From positions 29,523,872 through 29,587,871 of the forward strand of contig JACDQD010000004.1 of the NCBI GenBank assembly GCA_019843655.1: a stretch of DNA of 64,000 nucleotides, read 5' to 3'. Position 1 is the stretch's first letter; each line of letters opens with the position of its first letter. Positions 36,709 to 48,740 of this stretch are shown one piece after another. Source of the stretch: Lethocerus indicus (taxonomy: Eukaryota > Arthropoda > Insecta > Hemiptera > Belostomatidae). The notes beneath the pieces are model-generated. The model was not told the origin of the DNA. It did no database searches and saw only the letters and a program-made list of their open reading frames with translations. The position numbers were made by a program, and so were the translations under genes.

Positions 36709-36772
36709 TTACATCCATTATTGTGTACAATATAGCCTCGAAGAAGGTGCCTTGCGTTCACAAAAAGAAAAT

Positions 36773-37900
36773 AATTTCATAAATCATATCAAATAAATCA
36801 TATAAGGGTAAGAAATTACAATAATTACTCCTTTTAAAAGACTCTGATTCATCTACCGGCTGTTTGAAAACCACAACGATTTCACCATGTTGTGTACAGT
36901 GTAATAAAGAGATTAACAATTGGAACCGTATACGTATTTCCGTTTATGCGTCTAAAATGTTAAAACAAGAGATGAAAATCAGGTTGGCTTTCCACATTTT
37001 GAACTTTAGAAAGGTATGAATTTTATAAAGAGTATGCAAATAAAAGGATGACGAATACCGTCCGACCTCGACCTTTTGTAACGTGATCCCCGCCCGACTA
37101 ACATGGATCCTGAGATAATGGGAGCGTGATAAATCCCCAACTTGGGAACCGTTTTTGCTCAAACACGGTGAAATTCTAAGGAGCCATCCCCCAGACATGA
37201 CTCGCATCACGTACAGTCCCCGCCTTTAATCTAACATTTATTCTCTTCCGAAAATGCTGGAATTTTTTTCTCTCTCTCTCTCTCAAAACAGGCTTGCATA
37301 AGCCATTATGAATTGTTTGGGGTACTGCCCAAAATCAACTTGCTAACTAAGTAAAGAAAGCACACAAGCACGAGCCAAATATTGAGTCTTTGTACAATGG
37401 AATAATACCACGAGTACTAGTTATTATTCGTCGCGATAGTAAGCGAATACTTCAAACGATGGTCAAAAGTCTAAACCTACGTATCCCATAACTGAACATC
37501 AAATTTAAATTAGTAGCTCGGGGCTTATAACAAAAGATTATGGTCATATAGTGGAGAATGGTACAATTCGGTAGACTTAAGCCCCGTCAAACGGCTAAGG
37601 TATCCGTTTAAACTGTTCGCATTTACAATGTAAATTGGTGCCCACACGCTATCTGGGTGCCGGCAGTTCATAATGTCCCGGCCAATGCTGGAGCCCGACA
37701 TCTTCAGGTAGTTCACCGCCTAATTTATATTCCGGGCAGGAGGCCAAACCGGTGCCGTCAAGGATTAATGGCACTCCGACTGCACAGTTGGTGTTACCAG
37801 AAAAACAAATCGCTCAATGAACAGGAACTTCGTTTTTCTGTTTTTAAAACTTATACCCTACACAGGTTCGAACAGAATTGTATCAGGAAATATAATTTTC
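36773..37900. other. A+T-rich non-coding DNA
   Basis: No gene recognised. A (CT)n tract lies at 37269-37284. The 88-residue minus frame at 36944-37210 lacks a domain. Confidence 0.5.
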
Positions 37901-38150
37901 CAACCTAAGGGTGCGGTTTTGTGAAAGTTTCGTTCTCATACTGACCGGATTCTGTATTTCTCCCAACAGATCAATCGGGCCCCATTGTGGGTTTTATTCA
38001 ACCCCTGAAAGTACCCTACGGGGTGGGGGGAGTGAGGGAACGCAACAGGTACCACGAACCGAAAGATGGAATTGGGGGTTCAGGCCCGTCCATATAAGAG
38101 TTGCCTCAATTGTTGTTTACAGTAATAACAGCGCACACGTACTTGTGGGG
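37901..38150. other. GC-richer island
   Basis: GC-richer block around CCCTACGGGGTGGGGGGAGT. An 80-residue plus-strand frame crosses it without a recognisable family. Confidence 0.35.
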
Positions 38151-38204
38151 TAGAGGTGTAATACAAATTTTAGATATTACCGTAATTATATACACTATTG
38201 ATGC

Positions 38205-38597
38205 ACTCGCGTGGAATCCCCATACCAGACTCAAAAGAATCGACTTAAACAGAAAATTTGAACTTTTAAGACCATTACTAAAACGGACGTCATAATTGAC
38301 CTTAAGTAATACACTGATACAAATATACAAACCGATACTTAAACCGACATGGACATACGGTATAGAGCTATGGAGTTCCACCAAGACATACAAGATCGCT
38401 CGCATCCAGAGATTCCAGTCAAAAGTCCTTCGTACCATCCTTAATGCTCTCTGGTATGTTTCTAACCACACAATCCACCATGACCTCTTTTATCACGATA
38501 TGCATGTGAAAATAAAATATATACAGCATTTGTACTTTGTTGTGTACGTTGTTTGCATTCATGTTGATTGTACAAAATAAAAAAGATCAAAAAAAAA
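38205..38597 (+). mobile_element. Jockey-like retrotransposon, internally deleted 3' end
   Basis: Second copy of the family at 7727. Read across one stop it gives AWNPHTRLKRIDLNRKF, then LKPTWTYGIELWSS, then IQRFQSKVLRTILN, then YVSNHTIHHDL. Immediately after HHDL the sequence jumps to the 3' UTR, so the last part of the frame (present at 8010-8165 in the other copy) is deleted. The tail ends TGTACAAAATAAAAAAG then an A run to 38597. The start is uncertain by some tens of bases. No convincing target duplication remains. It is not functional. Confidence 0.85.
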
Positions 38598-38740
38598 TTG
38601 TTATACATCTAATAGGAAAGCGGGTTAAAAACATTGAATGGATCAAACAACAGAATGGAGTGAATTAAAAGAAAAATACACAGTGAACTGTATATCCAAC
38701 GGAAATCCATCTTACTCAAACTTGAAAATACGTAATCGAG

Positions 38741-38980
38741 GGTTGCCCGAGAGGCCGTCTCTCATTGGAGAGGCCCTCGTTTTCGTTGGCGCCGTGAAAA
38801 ATAGTTGAATAAAGGTAAAGTGGTTTGGCGCTGCTAAAGGGAGTGGGCGTGAGATAGAAGGGGGTTGCTATCTGTGTAGGAGGAGGAGGAGGAGGAGGAG
38901 GATAGGATAGATAGGAGGATAGGGGTTGGTAGGAGGGGGTGGGGCACGTCGCTTAACGTGCTCTTATCGGTCCGACACCA
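38741..38980. other. GC-rich island with (AGG)n
   Basis: GC-rich block with a trinucleotide AGG repeat at 38878-38901, followed by imperfect GGATAGGATA repeats and GGAGGGGGTGGGGC. No exon. Confidence 0.55.
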
Positions 38981-39580
38981 ACTGATGGATAGCGCAGACG
39001 ACCGTCATCGATTTTATTCCGGTAGACACAACTCCACCAATTAGGGCCACCTAAATGCCACAGCGGTCTGTAAATCTAACTGTTACATCTTTTAGGCGCG
39101 GTAACATCAAGGGAATAGTAGACCCCGTTGCATCTTTTAAATGTGCAACGAATAATGTGACAGAAATGCATTCGTAAACGAGAGGCAGAATTTAAACTAC
39201 ACGGAGGACGAGCTGTAATCATACAGGAGGACGTGTAATTCAATCCGTACTGGACGACCATGGTCAGTTTTCCGGACGATTTTGACAATACTTTTGTCTC
39301 ATTGACATCATTAAGCTTTTTCGTCATGAAACAAAAGATAAATTCAAAACATTGTTTGTTCGTGTAAATATTATAAATCTAATAACAAATATACAATAAT
39401 AAGAGAGTGTAGTTGATTTTTAGAATATAAATTGGGATTTTTCTCATCCCTTGTGAACAAAATATATATTTTGTATATGCGTCATGAAGGTAGATGAATA
39501 TATTAGACAAAATTTAATTATCGTTATCGCATTCGAATATTAAGCTTCATTTAGGATTCCGACGAACTGTGAAGAATTCC
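38981..39580. other. Mixed non-coding DNA
   Basis: No gene recognised. The 83-residue minus frame at 39076-39327 has no identifiable domain. Confidence 0.45.
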
Positions 39581-39930
39581 TCATTTGACCGGGAGGAAGG
39601 TGAGTCCTTGAAGTTCGAACCGAGGGGTGGGGTGGGGGGCTTTATTAAAAAGTTCCTCATCCCCGTCCCGTACATAATGGCCCCGGAGATGAAGTATCCA
39701 CTATTTCCGATAATGAACTGTGCATCGGCCTATATCTTTTAATGACCCCGTCGGTTATAATGGAAACTGCCTGCCTCCCCCAATCTCAATATCCAGCAAA
39801 ATACGTGGTACACCATTTCCTCCTCCGGCTCCCATTATATTCCATGTAAAATCGTGCTCGAGTTTCGGCAGGTTAATAGGTTGCTATAAAGGTTCTCAGA
39901 ATGAAGTGACTTTTGCATCGACGGGTCATC
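39581..39930. other. GC-richer island
   Basis: GC-richer block starting near GAGGGGTGGGGTGGGGGGC. The plus-strand frame of 71 residues is not recognised. Confidence 0.35.
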
Positions 39931-40530
39931 ATTAATTAAGCCAATACGCTGTTGAATTCAATATAAATCCTATGTAAAAAATACAAACAAAAAAGAGCCA
40001 TTGTGAGAACATTTATTACCGCAGTACAATTTCTCAAGATATACGGCGCCTACCGATACTACAAATGCAAGACTCAAGTGTACTGCGGGTTTAATCTCTA
40101 TACACGTTCAGTGAAAGCTCGCCCTTCTGTACAGGATATACAATCAATGATACAAATAGTTATATATCATACATTAATTATGCTGTCTCCTAGGACTGGT
40201 ACACAGATCTGTATACTATGTACGACAATACCTACATTAACACGGTAAATATTTTTGGATTTAGGAAAGTGAAGAGTTATGTACTGTACAGTTTAAGTAG
40301 AAATTAATTAATTGGTCATGCACTGTGCTTTTCGCTATTCATCTACAATTGTTATTTTTAAAAATGTTAATAATTCTCAGTTTAATTCATGATTATATAT
40401 AACGTTGCACTACCTACTAATGTTCTGCGTAATTCTTCGTCAAAAATTATATGAAAACTCGCATATTTCATGAGCATTTATGCTCATGGTGGTTGTGTAC
40501 GTACAGTCAGCCATGTGGGCGTTCGAAAAT
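39931..40530. other. A+T-rich non-coding DNA
   Basis: No gene recognised. The 81-residue frame at 40003-40248 (+) has no domain. Confidence 0.5.
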
Positions 40531-40800
40531 GTATTTTTTGTCCAGTTTTTACACGGGCCCGTAATGCGGTTTTACAGAGAGGCCGGCAAAAGAGCCCATT
40601 AGGAATCTGGAACGGAAAACAGTGGGGGAATAGCCGATATCAGGCATGGAACAAGCAAAACCCATCAGGAAGCCAATAACACCGGTGCCGGCACAACTCA
40701 CAAACACACGGCCCACCCCCGCCTAGAACCGGACGATCTGACGCGCCTCACCCAATGGGGGCCTATTCCAAATCGCTTCCAGCCGGGTGCTATTTTAGGC
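40531..40800. other. GC-rich island
   Basis: GC-rich block with GAGAGGCCGGCAAAAGAGCC and GCCCACCCCCGCC. No exon is supported. Confidence 0.4.
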
Positions 40801-41029
40801 CGTGTCTTATTTGCATTCCTAGCAATCCGATATAAACATTTGATACGTATCACAGAATTACAAACAATAGAAATTGTCTCAATGTGTCTCAATCCCTTTT
40901 ACTTTTCCAATTTCGAGGTAGTAATGCCGGATGATATAATTTTACAATACTTTAAATGTTATTGCTTATTATATTAATTGGTCATTAACCGTGTTGGGGT
41001 CATTCCGCAAGTACATGCAGTCTTTATAT

Positions 41030-41620
41030 AATCCCTCTGGGAGGACCAGCAGGTGGCAAAAACCAATTATCGTTTAATAATTTTCCGGTCCATTAATCCT
41101 GGGATATTTAGATTACCCTGACGTTAAGACGTACGTTTGGGTAAGCCTACTGCGTACCGGCCAGAACTAGCAGCACGTAATGCTCCCTTTCGGAGAAGTC
41201 GGTTGAACAGTTCCAGTATAATTAATTAAGGCGGAGCGGTCCACCTCTTTCGGGCCGATAGGTTCGGGGCCCCGATCCCGAGTCCGAGCCCGGGCCTAGC
41301 CAAAGGAAACATGGGCCGTTTTTGAGCGATAAGTCGTTTAAACGGGCCCCGAAATCTCATTGAAAGCGGTTTCCGATCATGTTACCTCCGCCAGTTGAGT
41401 CTATTGGGGGGGCCCGGCCTAAAGCGGATTGGGCGTCGAGGGGGGGGGGTTGGACTCGGTGGAGCATGGCTAAAGTCAAATGCGGTTTTGGCCTCGCCCC
41501 CGCCCCCGAATAATGCTGTTTGCCAGCCAATCGAACCCGCCTTCTACTTTCATCCCCAACTTCAAACAGAGAAGGTTTACGCGCACTCCGGAGATTCCCC
41601 CTTTGTACAAATGTACTCGA
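41030..41620. other. GC-rich island with G10 run
   Basis: About 500 bp of GC-rich sequence, including GGGCCCCGATCCCGAGTCCG near 41265 and ten consecutive G at 41440-41449. A 76-residue plus frame and a 79-residue minus frame overlap. Neither is recognised. Confidence 0.45.
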
Positions 41621-41668
41621 TATAATTGAATAATTGCTTCTCCCATTCTCCCTCGGCTTGAAGCGTCA

Positions 41669-41692
41669 TATATATATATATATATATATATA
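41669..41692. repeat. (TA)n microsatellite
   Basis: Uninterrupted TA dinucleotide repeat of about 12 copies. Confidence 0.95.
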
Positions 41693-42040
41693 CAACCCCT
41701 TAGACCGAGATACAACTATCCTAACTGAAAATAAGTTTAAATATACGTAAACTATTACATCATACATGCTTGTTTTAAAGTTCCTGTGTGATAAATGATG
41801 CATAATTATTCGTATATAAAAATCACTAATTTCTACGGAAAAAATTTCCATTATGAAATAAACAGGTAGATAAATACCGAGATACATAATATTTTAATTT
41901 TTCAGTAAGGTTTCATAGGAAAATTACAGTAGCCTATCTAAAATTTATGGATTTATGTAATTACTGGCCCCATAAAATGGAACGGAATCAGGAAGGGAAT
42001 GACGACTCTCATTATGATATTAATTAATGCATTCATATTG
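41693..42040. other. A+T-rich non-coding DNA
   Basis: No feature supported. Confidence 0.5.
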
Positions 42041-42420
42041 GAGAGCGAGAATCGGTCAGGCTTAGATCAGTTAAACCGGATGAATTATTCATGCTGGTGG
42101 GATACAACAAGGCGTATAGACGGCAGAGAAAGGGTTGGCACTCGAATCGTCACCGGTGCCGGCCCCGAAGGCACATTAATGCCCCGGGGGATTAAGACGG
42201 GGACAAACAGACGCTGGCCAAAAGATGGCCACTATATTTGAAGTGGCAACAAGCCGGGAATTTCGCTAATTAAACCACCACCAACCCGCCTTATTTCCGA
42301 CCACCCCTGGTTTAATTTATTAATGGACTACGCTCGTAAAAATTTCCATCCATATATTTCGTTTTCTCGGCCCGGCATGTTCATTTGGGGCTCAATTAAT
42401 TAATAAACCAGCCGCCGGGC
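42041..42420. other. GC-richer island with palindrome
   Basis: Contains ATGAATTATTCAT (42080-42092) followed by GCTGGTGG, and a GC-rich stretch with GGTGCCGGCCCCGAAGGC. The palindrome also occurs in islands at 6194, 46254 and 47644. No exon is called. Confidence 0.4.
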
Positions 42421-44180
42421 GTAATAAATTCGGTAAATGCAATCTGATATGTCGAAACGAATGAGAACGTTTACAACGTCCTACTTCCTGTGTTATAGCT
42501 GTTTTAGAAAGCTGTTGGAAATTTCTACGAGTAATTGACACTGGTTCACGTTAGTTACACGACGTAAAATTAATAGTTAAAAAACTGAAAACCGTTTCAG
42601 TTGTGTACATAATACAGCTAAACGAAGCTCTCTTCGAATAAATGGTAGTTTTACTATCCTTATTATAGTAAGTACAGTTCACAGTACAATAAGACTTCAC
42701 TATTTATCTCCGTTGAAATATCTCTGGCAAGTAGGATCTCCTCTGATAGATTGGGGGATATACAGTTGATAAACTAATAAGTACTGTCACAGTTTCTCCC
42801 CTAATATATGCAAAAATCTGATATCCAAGCGCCTTCTTCATCAAATGGTCATTGTTGTTGGCGACCCGTGTTCGTCAAAATAATTAATATATTGCCATAA
42901 GCTAAGACCTGTTACGATTAAAAACTAAATTAGCATTGTATAATAGTTATAAATTTTCTTCTTTTTCATTTTTTAATACCACAAATAAAATGGAAGTTGT
43001 TAACATTGTTTAATTGGCGCCACAGCCCCTCAAGGTGCCTCCTCCTCCATTATCCTGCTCCTCACCACCCTCTCTCTTTCTACTGACCATAACAATGGTG
43101 CCTCGTTATTTTTCAGCATTATATTTGCTCTTGCCTCACGCCCTTTATATGGCCGTTGGGCTTCACAAATTAAATTACAATAATTATTAGTACATATTTT
43201 AAATAAGTATTGTAAAACTATAATATGGGATATAATTTTCTAAACGTAATAGCTGACTCTAATATGCGTCGGAAACTGAATACGAAGTAATGAAGATACG
43301 GGAAATTTGTAAAATAATGGAAATCTATAATTCGGGGATTTAGTCGAGGTGTGAAAACAAACAGGGAACTCGTTCACCCACTCACAGTTGGGGGGACTTG
43401 AAACCGGGAGCTGGCGCGACGCAACCAAGCCCATCGTGCCAGGCCTCCACCACCCCCCACCCAATTTGGTCATTTAGCGTTTAATCTACTTTGTCAAGTG
43501 TCCCCCTTATCAAAAGAGACTCACACATCACTGCCTCCATTATTAAAACCAATTATGAACCGAACGGGCTCGATAAACATCGACTCTGAACGCGCTATCA
43601 CAAATCCTAAAAACAACCGATCAAATGATCAATAAATTATCGTTTAATACAATTATAATAATTGAATCAATAAAATTATATCATGTGCACATGGGAGAAA
43701 ACAATAATTGTAAAATATAATTCAAAATGTATAGTTGATCAGTTCTAATAGTCATGAAGATTGTGGTGCACCGATACCAAATGGTAATTAATAATGCCTA
43801 CTTGATTATTAAATTTCAAAATGACATGAAATACAGAATTATATAATATAATGCAGAAGTACACATAAAAAATTACAGTATTTTAGAGTGTATCGCTATT
43901 AATTTGAAATATAATTGCAATCTACCAAATATCTAGGATTAATATAATAAAAAGCTAAGAAAATTAACACTTTGAAATGTGAGTGTTAAAAGCAGTGACC
44001 TTAATTCAGGATCTACTAATGGATGGGTTCATTTTCAGAAATAGCCAGAAATAGATACTGTATTATATTTTTTAAATAAAAAAAAAATTAAATAGCATCT
44101 GAAACGATAATTTCCAGTTGAACTAAAATAACATTCACGCTTATTACCGGATTTATTGGATCGTTATATTTCTAAATACG
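42421..44180. other. A+T-rich non-coding DNA
   Basis: No gene recognised. C-rich patches lie at 43020-43080 (CTCCTCCTCCATTATCC core) and 43370-43460. A run of A at about 44080 has no recognised element upstream. Confidence 0.5.
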
Positions 44181-44640
44181 GTTGGCAGAAACCTCATAAC
44201 GGCCTTGGCGTCGCCGAACATATTATTCCGATTGAGAAGCGGATTGAGCTTGATAAAATTTAGGATTTAATCAATTTCTCCAAGTAATCCACTTTAAAAG
44301 AGGCGGGACGCGGCCGTGAGCCCGACCCCAAGCTCCTAACCGTTACCGCGACGGTTAAATCTCCGACCGCGCCAAATGCAATTACCGGCTAGTTCCATTT
44401 ATTCACTAGACCTTCGCCGTGAACTTTCGGCTCTGGAAGGGGCACGCTTCCTCTAGTTGTCCGAGGGGAGGGGCTTTCTTTTCACGACTTACAACGCCGC
44501 TCGTTATAAAGCTGCCGGTCTGTCGTCGTCGCTGGCCGTAAATCGTTGTTTTAAAACTTCATTGTTCCCCTAATCCGGGGCTTAATTGTCCGGGTCCCTG
44601 ACAGTTGGAACCGACCGCGTTTCATATTTAGAGTGGAGGG
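44181..44640. other. GC-rich island
   Basis: About 450 bp of GC-rich DNA with frequent CpG (GCGGGACGCGGCCGTGAGC core). No long open frame crosses it on either strand, so it is not a coding exon of any length. Confidence 0.45.
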
Positions 44641-45080
44641 ACGGGCGTAAATTGCCCACTACAAAAACTGAAAACCGAGCTGCTCTTAATAAAAGCTGAA
44701 ACAGTAATTGTACGCGCCCTCCGTTACTTGAAAACAAATACTTCCTGCCCCAGATCTTTCAGTGATATTCTGTAAAATCGACACTTTTATAACAGTAACC
44801 TCAGTCTTGTTATGCATTCATCAGAAATTGTGATGAATGTAAAAAGGAACTTTTGAGGGCCACTACAGGGATACAGGACCATTCCCTCAATGTTCCCTCA
44901 ATATTCTTCACCGGCGAAATCAGTGCTTCCAAAAACCGGCCTCGGAGTATTTAATAAAATATTGCAAATTAATGTTGTATTTGAATGACTTTTTATTCAT
45001 ACAATTTCTGGAAAGTGGCCATAATCGGGCGACCGGTAAATACATGATTACTATGAGAGTTCTTTACACATAGGAAATTA
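44641..45080. other. Mixed non-coding DNA
   Basis: No feature supported. Confidence 0.45.
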
Positions 45081-45450
45081 TACAGGTGGCGATCATGGGC
45101 GGAGAGGAGTTTTCGAACAAATACAACTGTTCCGTCGTCGATTCCTCTGTGTGTAATCCCATTGGGACACCGTCTGGAGAGAGGGAGAGGTAGAGGATCA
45201 TAGGTGTACGAGAGAGGAAAACAGAAGAGGCCTCAAGTCTGTTGAAGACGAGTGGAGGCTGTGGCGAAACCACGTTTATCTTCTACCGCGGAGCACAAAG
45301 AACCACCTATTGGGTATTGTCTTTTCCCCTTTGGACAAATGACAATGGACAAATCTATTTCGGTGGTCGTTGTCTGGGAGGGAGGGAGGATGGTGACCTC
45401 TTTCGGCCTCTACCTATCTCTATCTCTTTTGTTCGGTTTCGATGAGAAAG
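45081..45450. other. GC-richer island
   Basis: GC-richer block with GAGAGAGGGAGAGG and GGGAGGGAGGATGG. Overlapping open frames on both strands (67-73 residues) are not recognised. Confidence 0.35.
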
Positions 45451-46080
45451 TAGAGGTGTGTGTCTTCTTCTGAATAGCGCCCCGTATCAAATTGGGAAAA
45501 AGGGAGGAAAAATACTCTATCTAATTCCACTAATTAATTGAAGTAATTTGGGCATTCGAATAGGAACTTATTATCCCGTGCTAAACTATTTGAAATATCT
45601 AAAATATTAGTGTTTCGTAATTATGGGTATTTCAAGAATTTGAACAATTATAAATTTTCATATCAATAAATTCAAAAGTTGTTATTTAAAAACAATGTGC
45701 ATTTTCTGCTTTCTAATTGTTTTAAACGGCCAATCGTTCCATTGGCGTAATCAACGGTTGGAGTTAAAGATTAGAGTTATAATTAGAGTTATTCTTTTTA
45801 AATCTTTTTTTGACGCATCATAGCTAATGTGAAAAATCCTAAAATAGCATTACATTTATAGTAAATTATTTTATACTATAGGTCCTACAGTAAAATATGC
45901 GTAGCATCTCTCCGTTAAATATCGCCTCGGAAACTCCTTATCCGCCCCAACCCGCGTTCTAAATATGTCGTCATCCAATTTCATGAACTTTAGCATTCTA
46001 TAAAAATTTTCTATATAGTAAATATTCTATAAATATTTAATTTTAACCTTATAAAGGTAATATTCTGTCAGCGAGGTTGA
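45451..46080. other. A+T-rich non-coding DNA
   Basis: No gene recognised. GAGTTAAAGATTAGAGTTAT, then AATTAGAGTTATTC (45762-45795) is an imperfect short direct repeat. Confidence 0.5.
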
Positions 46081-46275
46081 AAGCAATGCTAATAAGCCCA
46101 TGTCTGCTACGAATGGAGTTTTCAGAAAAGTCTGGATTAAATCGAACGCCGGCGGAGCGGAAAAAAATGAATAGGAGGGTCAGTGAGTGTTTCGGCTCGG
46201 TCGGTGGACAAACAGCTGGAGTGGACGGCCCCTGCGATGGGTCCCGGATTGTCATGAATGATTCATAGGCTCAAG
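46081..46275. other. GC-richer island with palindrome
   Basis: Ends with GATTGTCATGAATGATTCAT (46247-46266), nearly the same as GATTGTTATGAATGATTCAT at 47637-47656. The central ATGAATGATTCAT is an odd-length palindrome. No exon is called. Confidence 0.4.
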
Positions 46276-47400
46276 GAACAATCCTCCACTCTCCTTTCAA
46301 CCCATTCCTGAATACGGCGTAGATGCGCTAAAACACAACAACGAAATTTCACTGTTCAGGACCCGACTCGGAGATATATATTTCTATCTTGTTCGGAGTC
46401 AACTCACACGAAAATAGAACAAAGAACGAAGAAGAACAAACGTTAACTCAAAAACAATACAAAGGGCTTTACACTGGAGAGAGGTAGGAACCGGACGGAT
46501 TTAAACGGTAAATCATTAACAAAATGTCATTCTTCGACATGCAGCTCTGCAATCACGATTTTGACAGTCGATTTCTGGGATAATATTCCATTCAAAGGAC
46601 TTTTTACCTTCGGACGTCGAGGTCAAAAATCAGATATTTTATTTGTTTTTACTTCCTAATATGCTGCAATTTTATCGTTCAAACCATGATATAATTCGTT
46701 CACTAATTTATGATTGAGTTTTCGTATTAATAAAATCAATAATCGCGTGCATGATGTTCTGTTATATATTAATAAGGTATAACTGTAATAATATAATTGA
46801 GTATTGCTAACGAATGCGCATCACTAATTGACATTATTGAGTCACGGTTGGGGACAGTAAAGTTCTTGGGACTAGAACAAACTTATAGGGAATCTTACTC
46901 GGTTGGAATCTATTTTACAAAATAAAAATCTCAGAGCGAGCGCTTTCAGTTTGGTAATTAATTTTCAGCTGTGTGTACATTGAGGGCGAACCGAGGCCGG
47001 TATGCCGGTTCTTGAGAATTTGAGAAGCGTGAAGAATTCATCTCGATGAAATTCACTCCGCGCCCCGTATAAAAGAATCCTGGAAGAAACGCCGAAATTA
47101 TTTCCTTTTGATGTAATAAATATTTAATTAGGTGAAATTGACTGGATCAAGAGGACAAAACTAAAATTATGATTCAACATTTACCGCTATAGTAATAGTT
47201 TCGTTGCAGCTCTGTTTATTACGTGTATGTGCCTCACTATTGAGAAAATCTCATTAACATATTTTTAGATTATAACCGTATTGCTTATGGTCTTCATTGC
47301 CATTTTCAGTAACATCTGCATGAGGTATGAATTCGGGTGAGTTATTTGAATTTATTTCGGTTTTTCATGTTGGTAACCTTTAAAATTAATTAGTACAGTA
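46276..47400. other. Mostly A+T-rich DNA with a GC-flanked TATA-like site
   Basis: No gene recognised. TATAAAA at 47068-47074 is preceded by CTCCGCGCCCCG, a context like a TATA-box promoter reading rightwards. No initiator or exon follows. Confidence 0.35.
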
Positions 47401-47960
47401 CAATATTTGAACTGTAGGGGGACAAGATCCTATAACGAAGGAAATATAGCGGTTCGATCTTAAAATGCAATTTAGGCCGGGAGAGTTGCGGACGATAATT
47501 GCTCTCCAGTTTGGGCCAAGTTAGTGCGACATCACAACCAGGGGCCGAGTAGAATGGGAGCTTCATTAGTATTATATGAGTCCTGTGTAAGCGATCAAAG
47601 ACCTCCTGTTCAAACAGCTTAATCAGCCGTCCATCAGATTGTTATGAATGATTCATAAGGGTGGTGGACAGTGATGCTATGAATAAATGACCGATGCGGG
47701 CGGCGACCGCCGGGGGGCGGGGCAGCCCCGGGCCTCAAATGGACCACCGCACTCTGACCAGCTGCTAATTGATTCTTGGAAAACAGATTCCAGTTGTACG
47801 GGGACAACTCTAGCCGATGGGAAAACCTTCGCTGTAGGGCCTTTTATCGGTTCGAATTGGTCGATTTGGACAGACAACGGTACTTACGTATTAACGACAC
47901 CGCAGCTACAGATTTGGCTCTTTTTAAGGGCCGCCAATCTACACCTAAAATGTTTGCGAC
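47401..47960. other. GC-rich island with palindrome
   Basis: Includes TTATGAATGATTCATAA (47642-47658), a 17-bp odd palindrome, followed by GGGTGGTGG and a GC-rich core GCGACCGCCGGGGGGCGGGG near 47700. Plus-strand frames of 95 and 70 residues overlap in different frames and are not recognised. Confidence 0.45.
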
Positions 47961-48420
47961 AAATCATAAAATAAAACACTTTATTTAAAGACAAAGTAGT
48001 CGATTGGATTTCGGTGGAAAGAAGTCAACTTCTGGTGCGGTGGCGTTAATAAGTACCCATACAACAATATACGTTGTGGCTTCTGGATTTAACTAGTAAT
48101 ATCGACGTGCGGATGAAATTATAGCGATATTTAACAAGTGGAATATACCATGTACACCTTACACATGGCTCGGAGTGCCATTATGGTTTTCCATTTAATA
48201 CCGTGTACACTTTACTTTAATGAAGGAATACATTCGATAAATTCCGAGGTACTATTAATTACATCGCGTTTTATTCAAAATTATTAGTGCGAACATTGAA
48301 ATTGATCACCGGTCGCAGTCGGAATATTGATTGTTCCGAAACCTCTTTTATAATCTCGACACGGATTTGACAAGAGAACCGAGGATTTGTTTTTTGAAAG
48401 GGTACATCGTCCTTATAAGA
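47961..48420. other. A+T-rich non-coding DNA
   Basis: No feature supported. Confidence 0.5.
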
Positions 48421-48740
48421 AACTTCAGCGTGCGTCGTGGCCTTGGGGCACTGAGGGGGTGGAGGAGGTTGTGTGTAGAGTATAAGATGGAGGATTTCAT
48501 ATCTCGAGTAGTCGTAAAATGTTACGAGACCGGCCGCCAGCAAAACGATTCCCTTTGTTCATTTCGCCGTCGACCCGTCTGGGGGCAAATCTCGGCCCAT
48601 CATCCGTCCCCGGCAAGAAATTCATTTCGACACCCACAAAATTGAAGTCGAACGTTTGCCCAGGCACTTTTAGACTGGTTTAGTAGTTTCTTTGAATTTG
48701 GCTCTCCCACTCATCATCATTTCTCTCTCTCTCTCACACA
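48421..48740. other. GC-richer island with short CT tract
   Basis: GC-richer block followed by (CT)n at 48723-48735. The 104-residue plus frame at 48331-48645 has no recognisable domain. Confidence 0.35.

Larger units (their letters stand above)
35621..36772 (+). mobile_element. Foldback-like element, copy 3 (terminal block, ten-unit array, 146-bp stem-loop block)
   Basis: Starts with a diverged terminal block (AGATTCCGTGTG, then TTTCTGTCTACTCTCGCTGG). The subterminal GGCATCTTCAGTAGCG follows (35682-35697), then about 215 bp of unmatched A+T/T-rich DNA. Next come ten 70-bp units (35918-36622) and the 146-bp block ending AACGC-free GTTCACAAAAAGAAAAT (36627-36772). No second terminal block follows. 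An open frame of 119 residues across 35569-35928 is hydrophobic, runs into the array and is not a recognisable protein. No transposase is seen. Confidence 0.82.
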
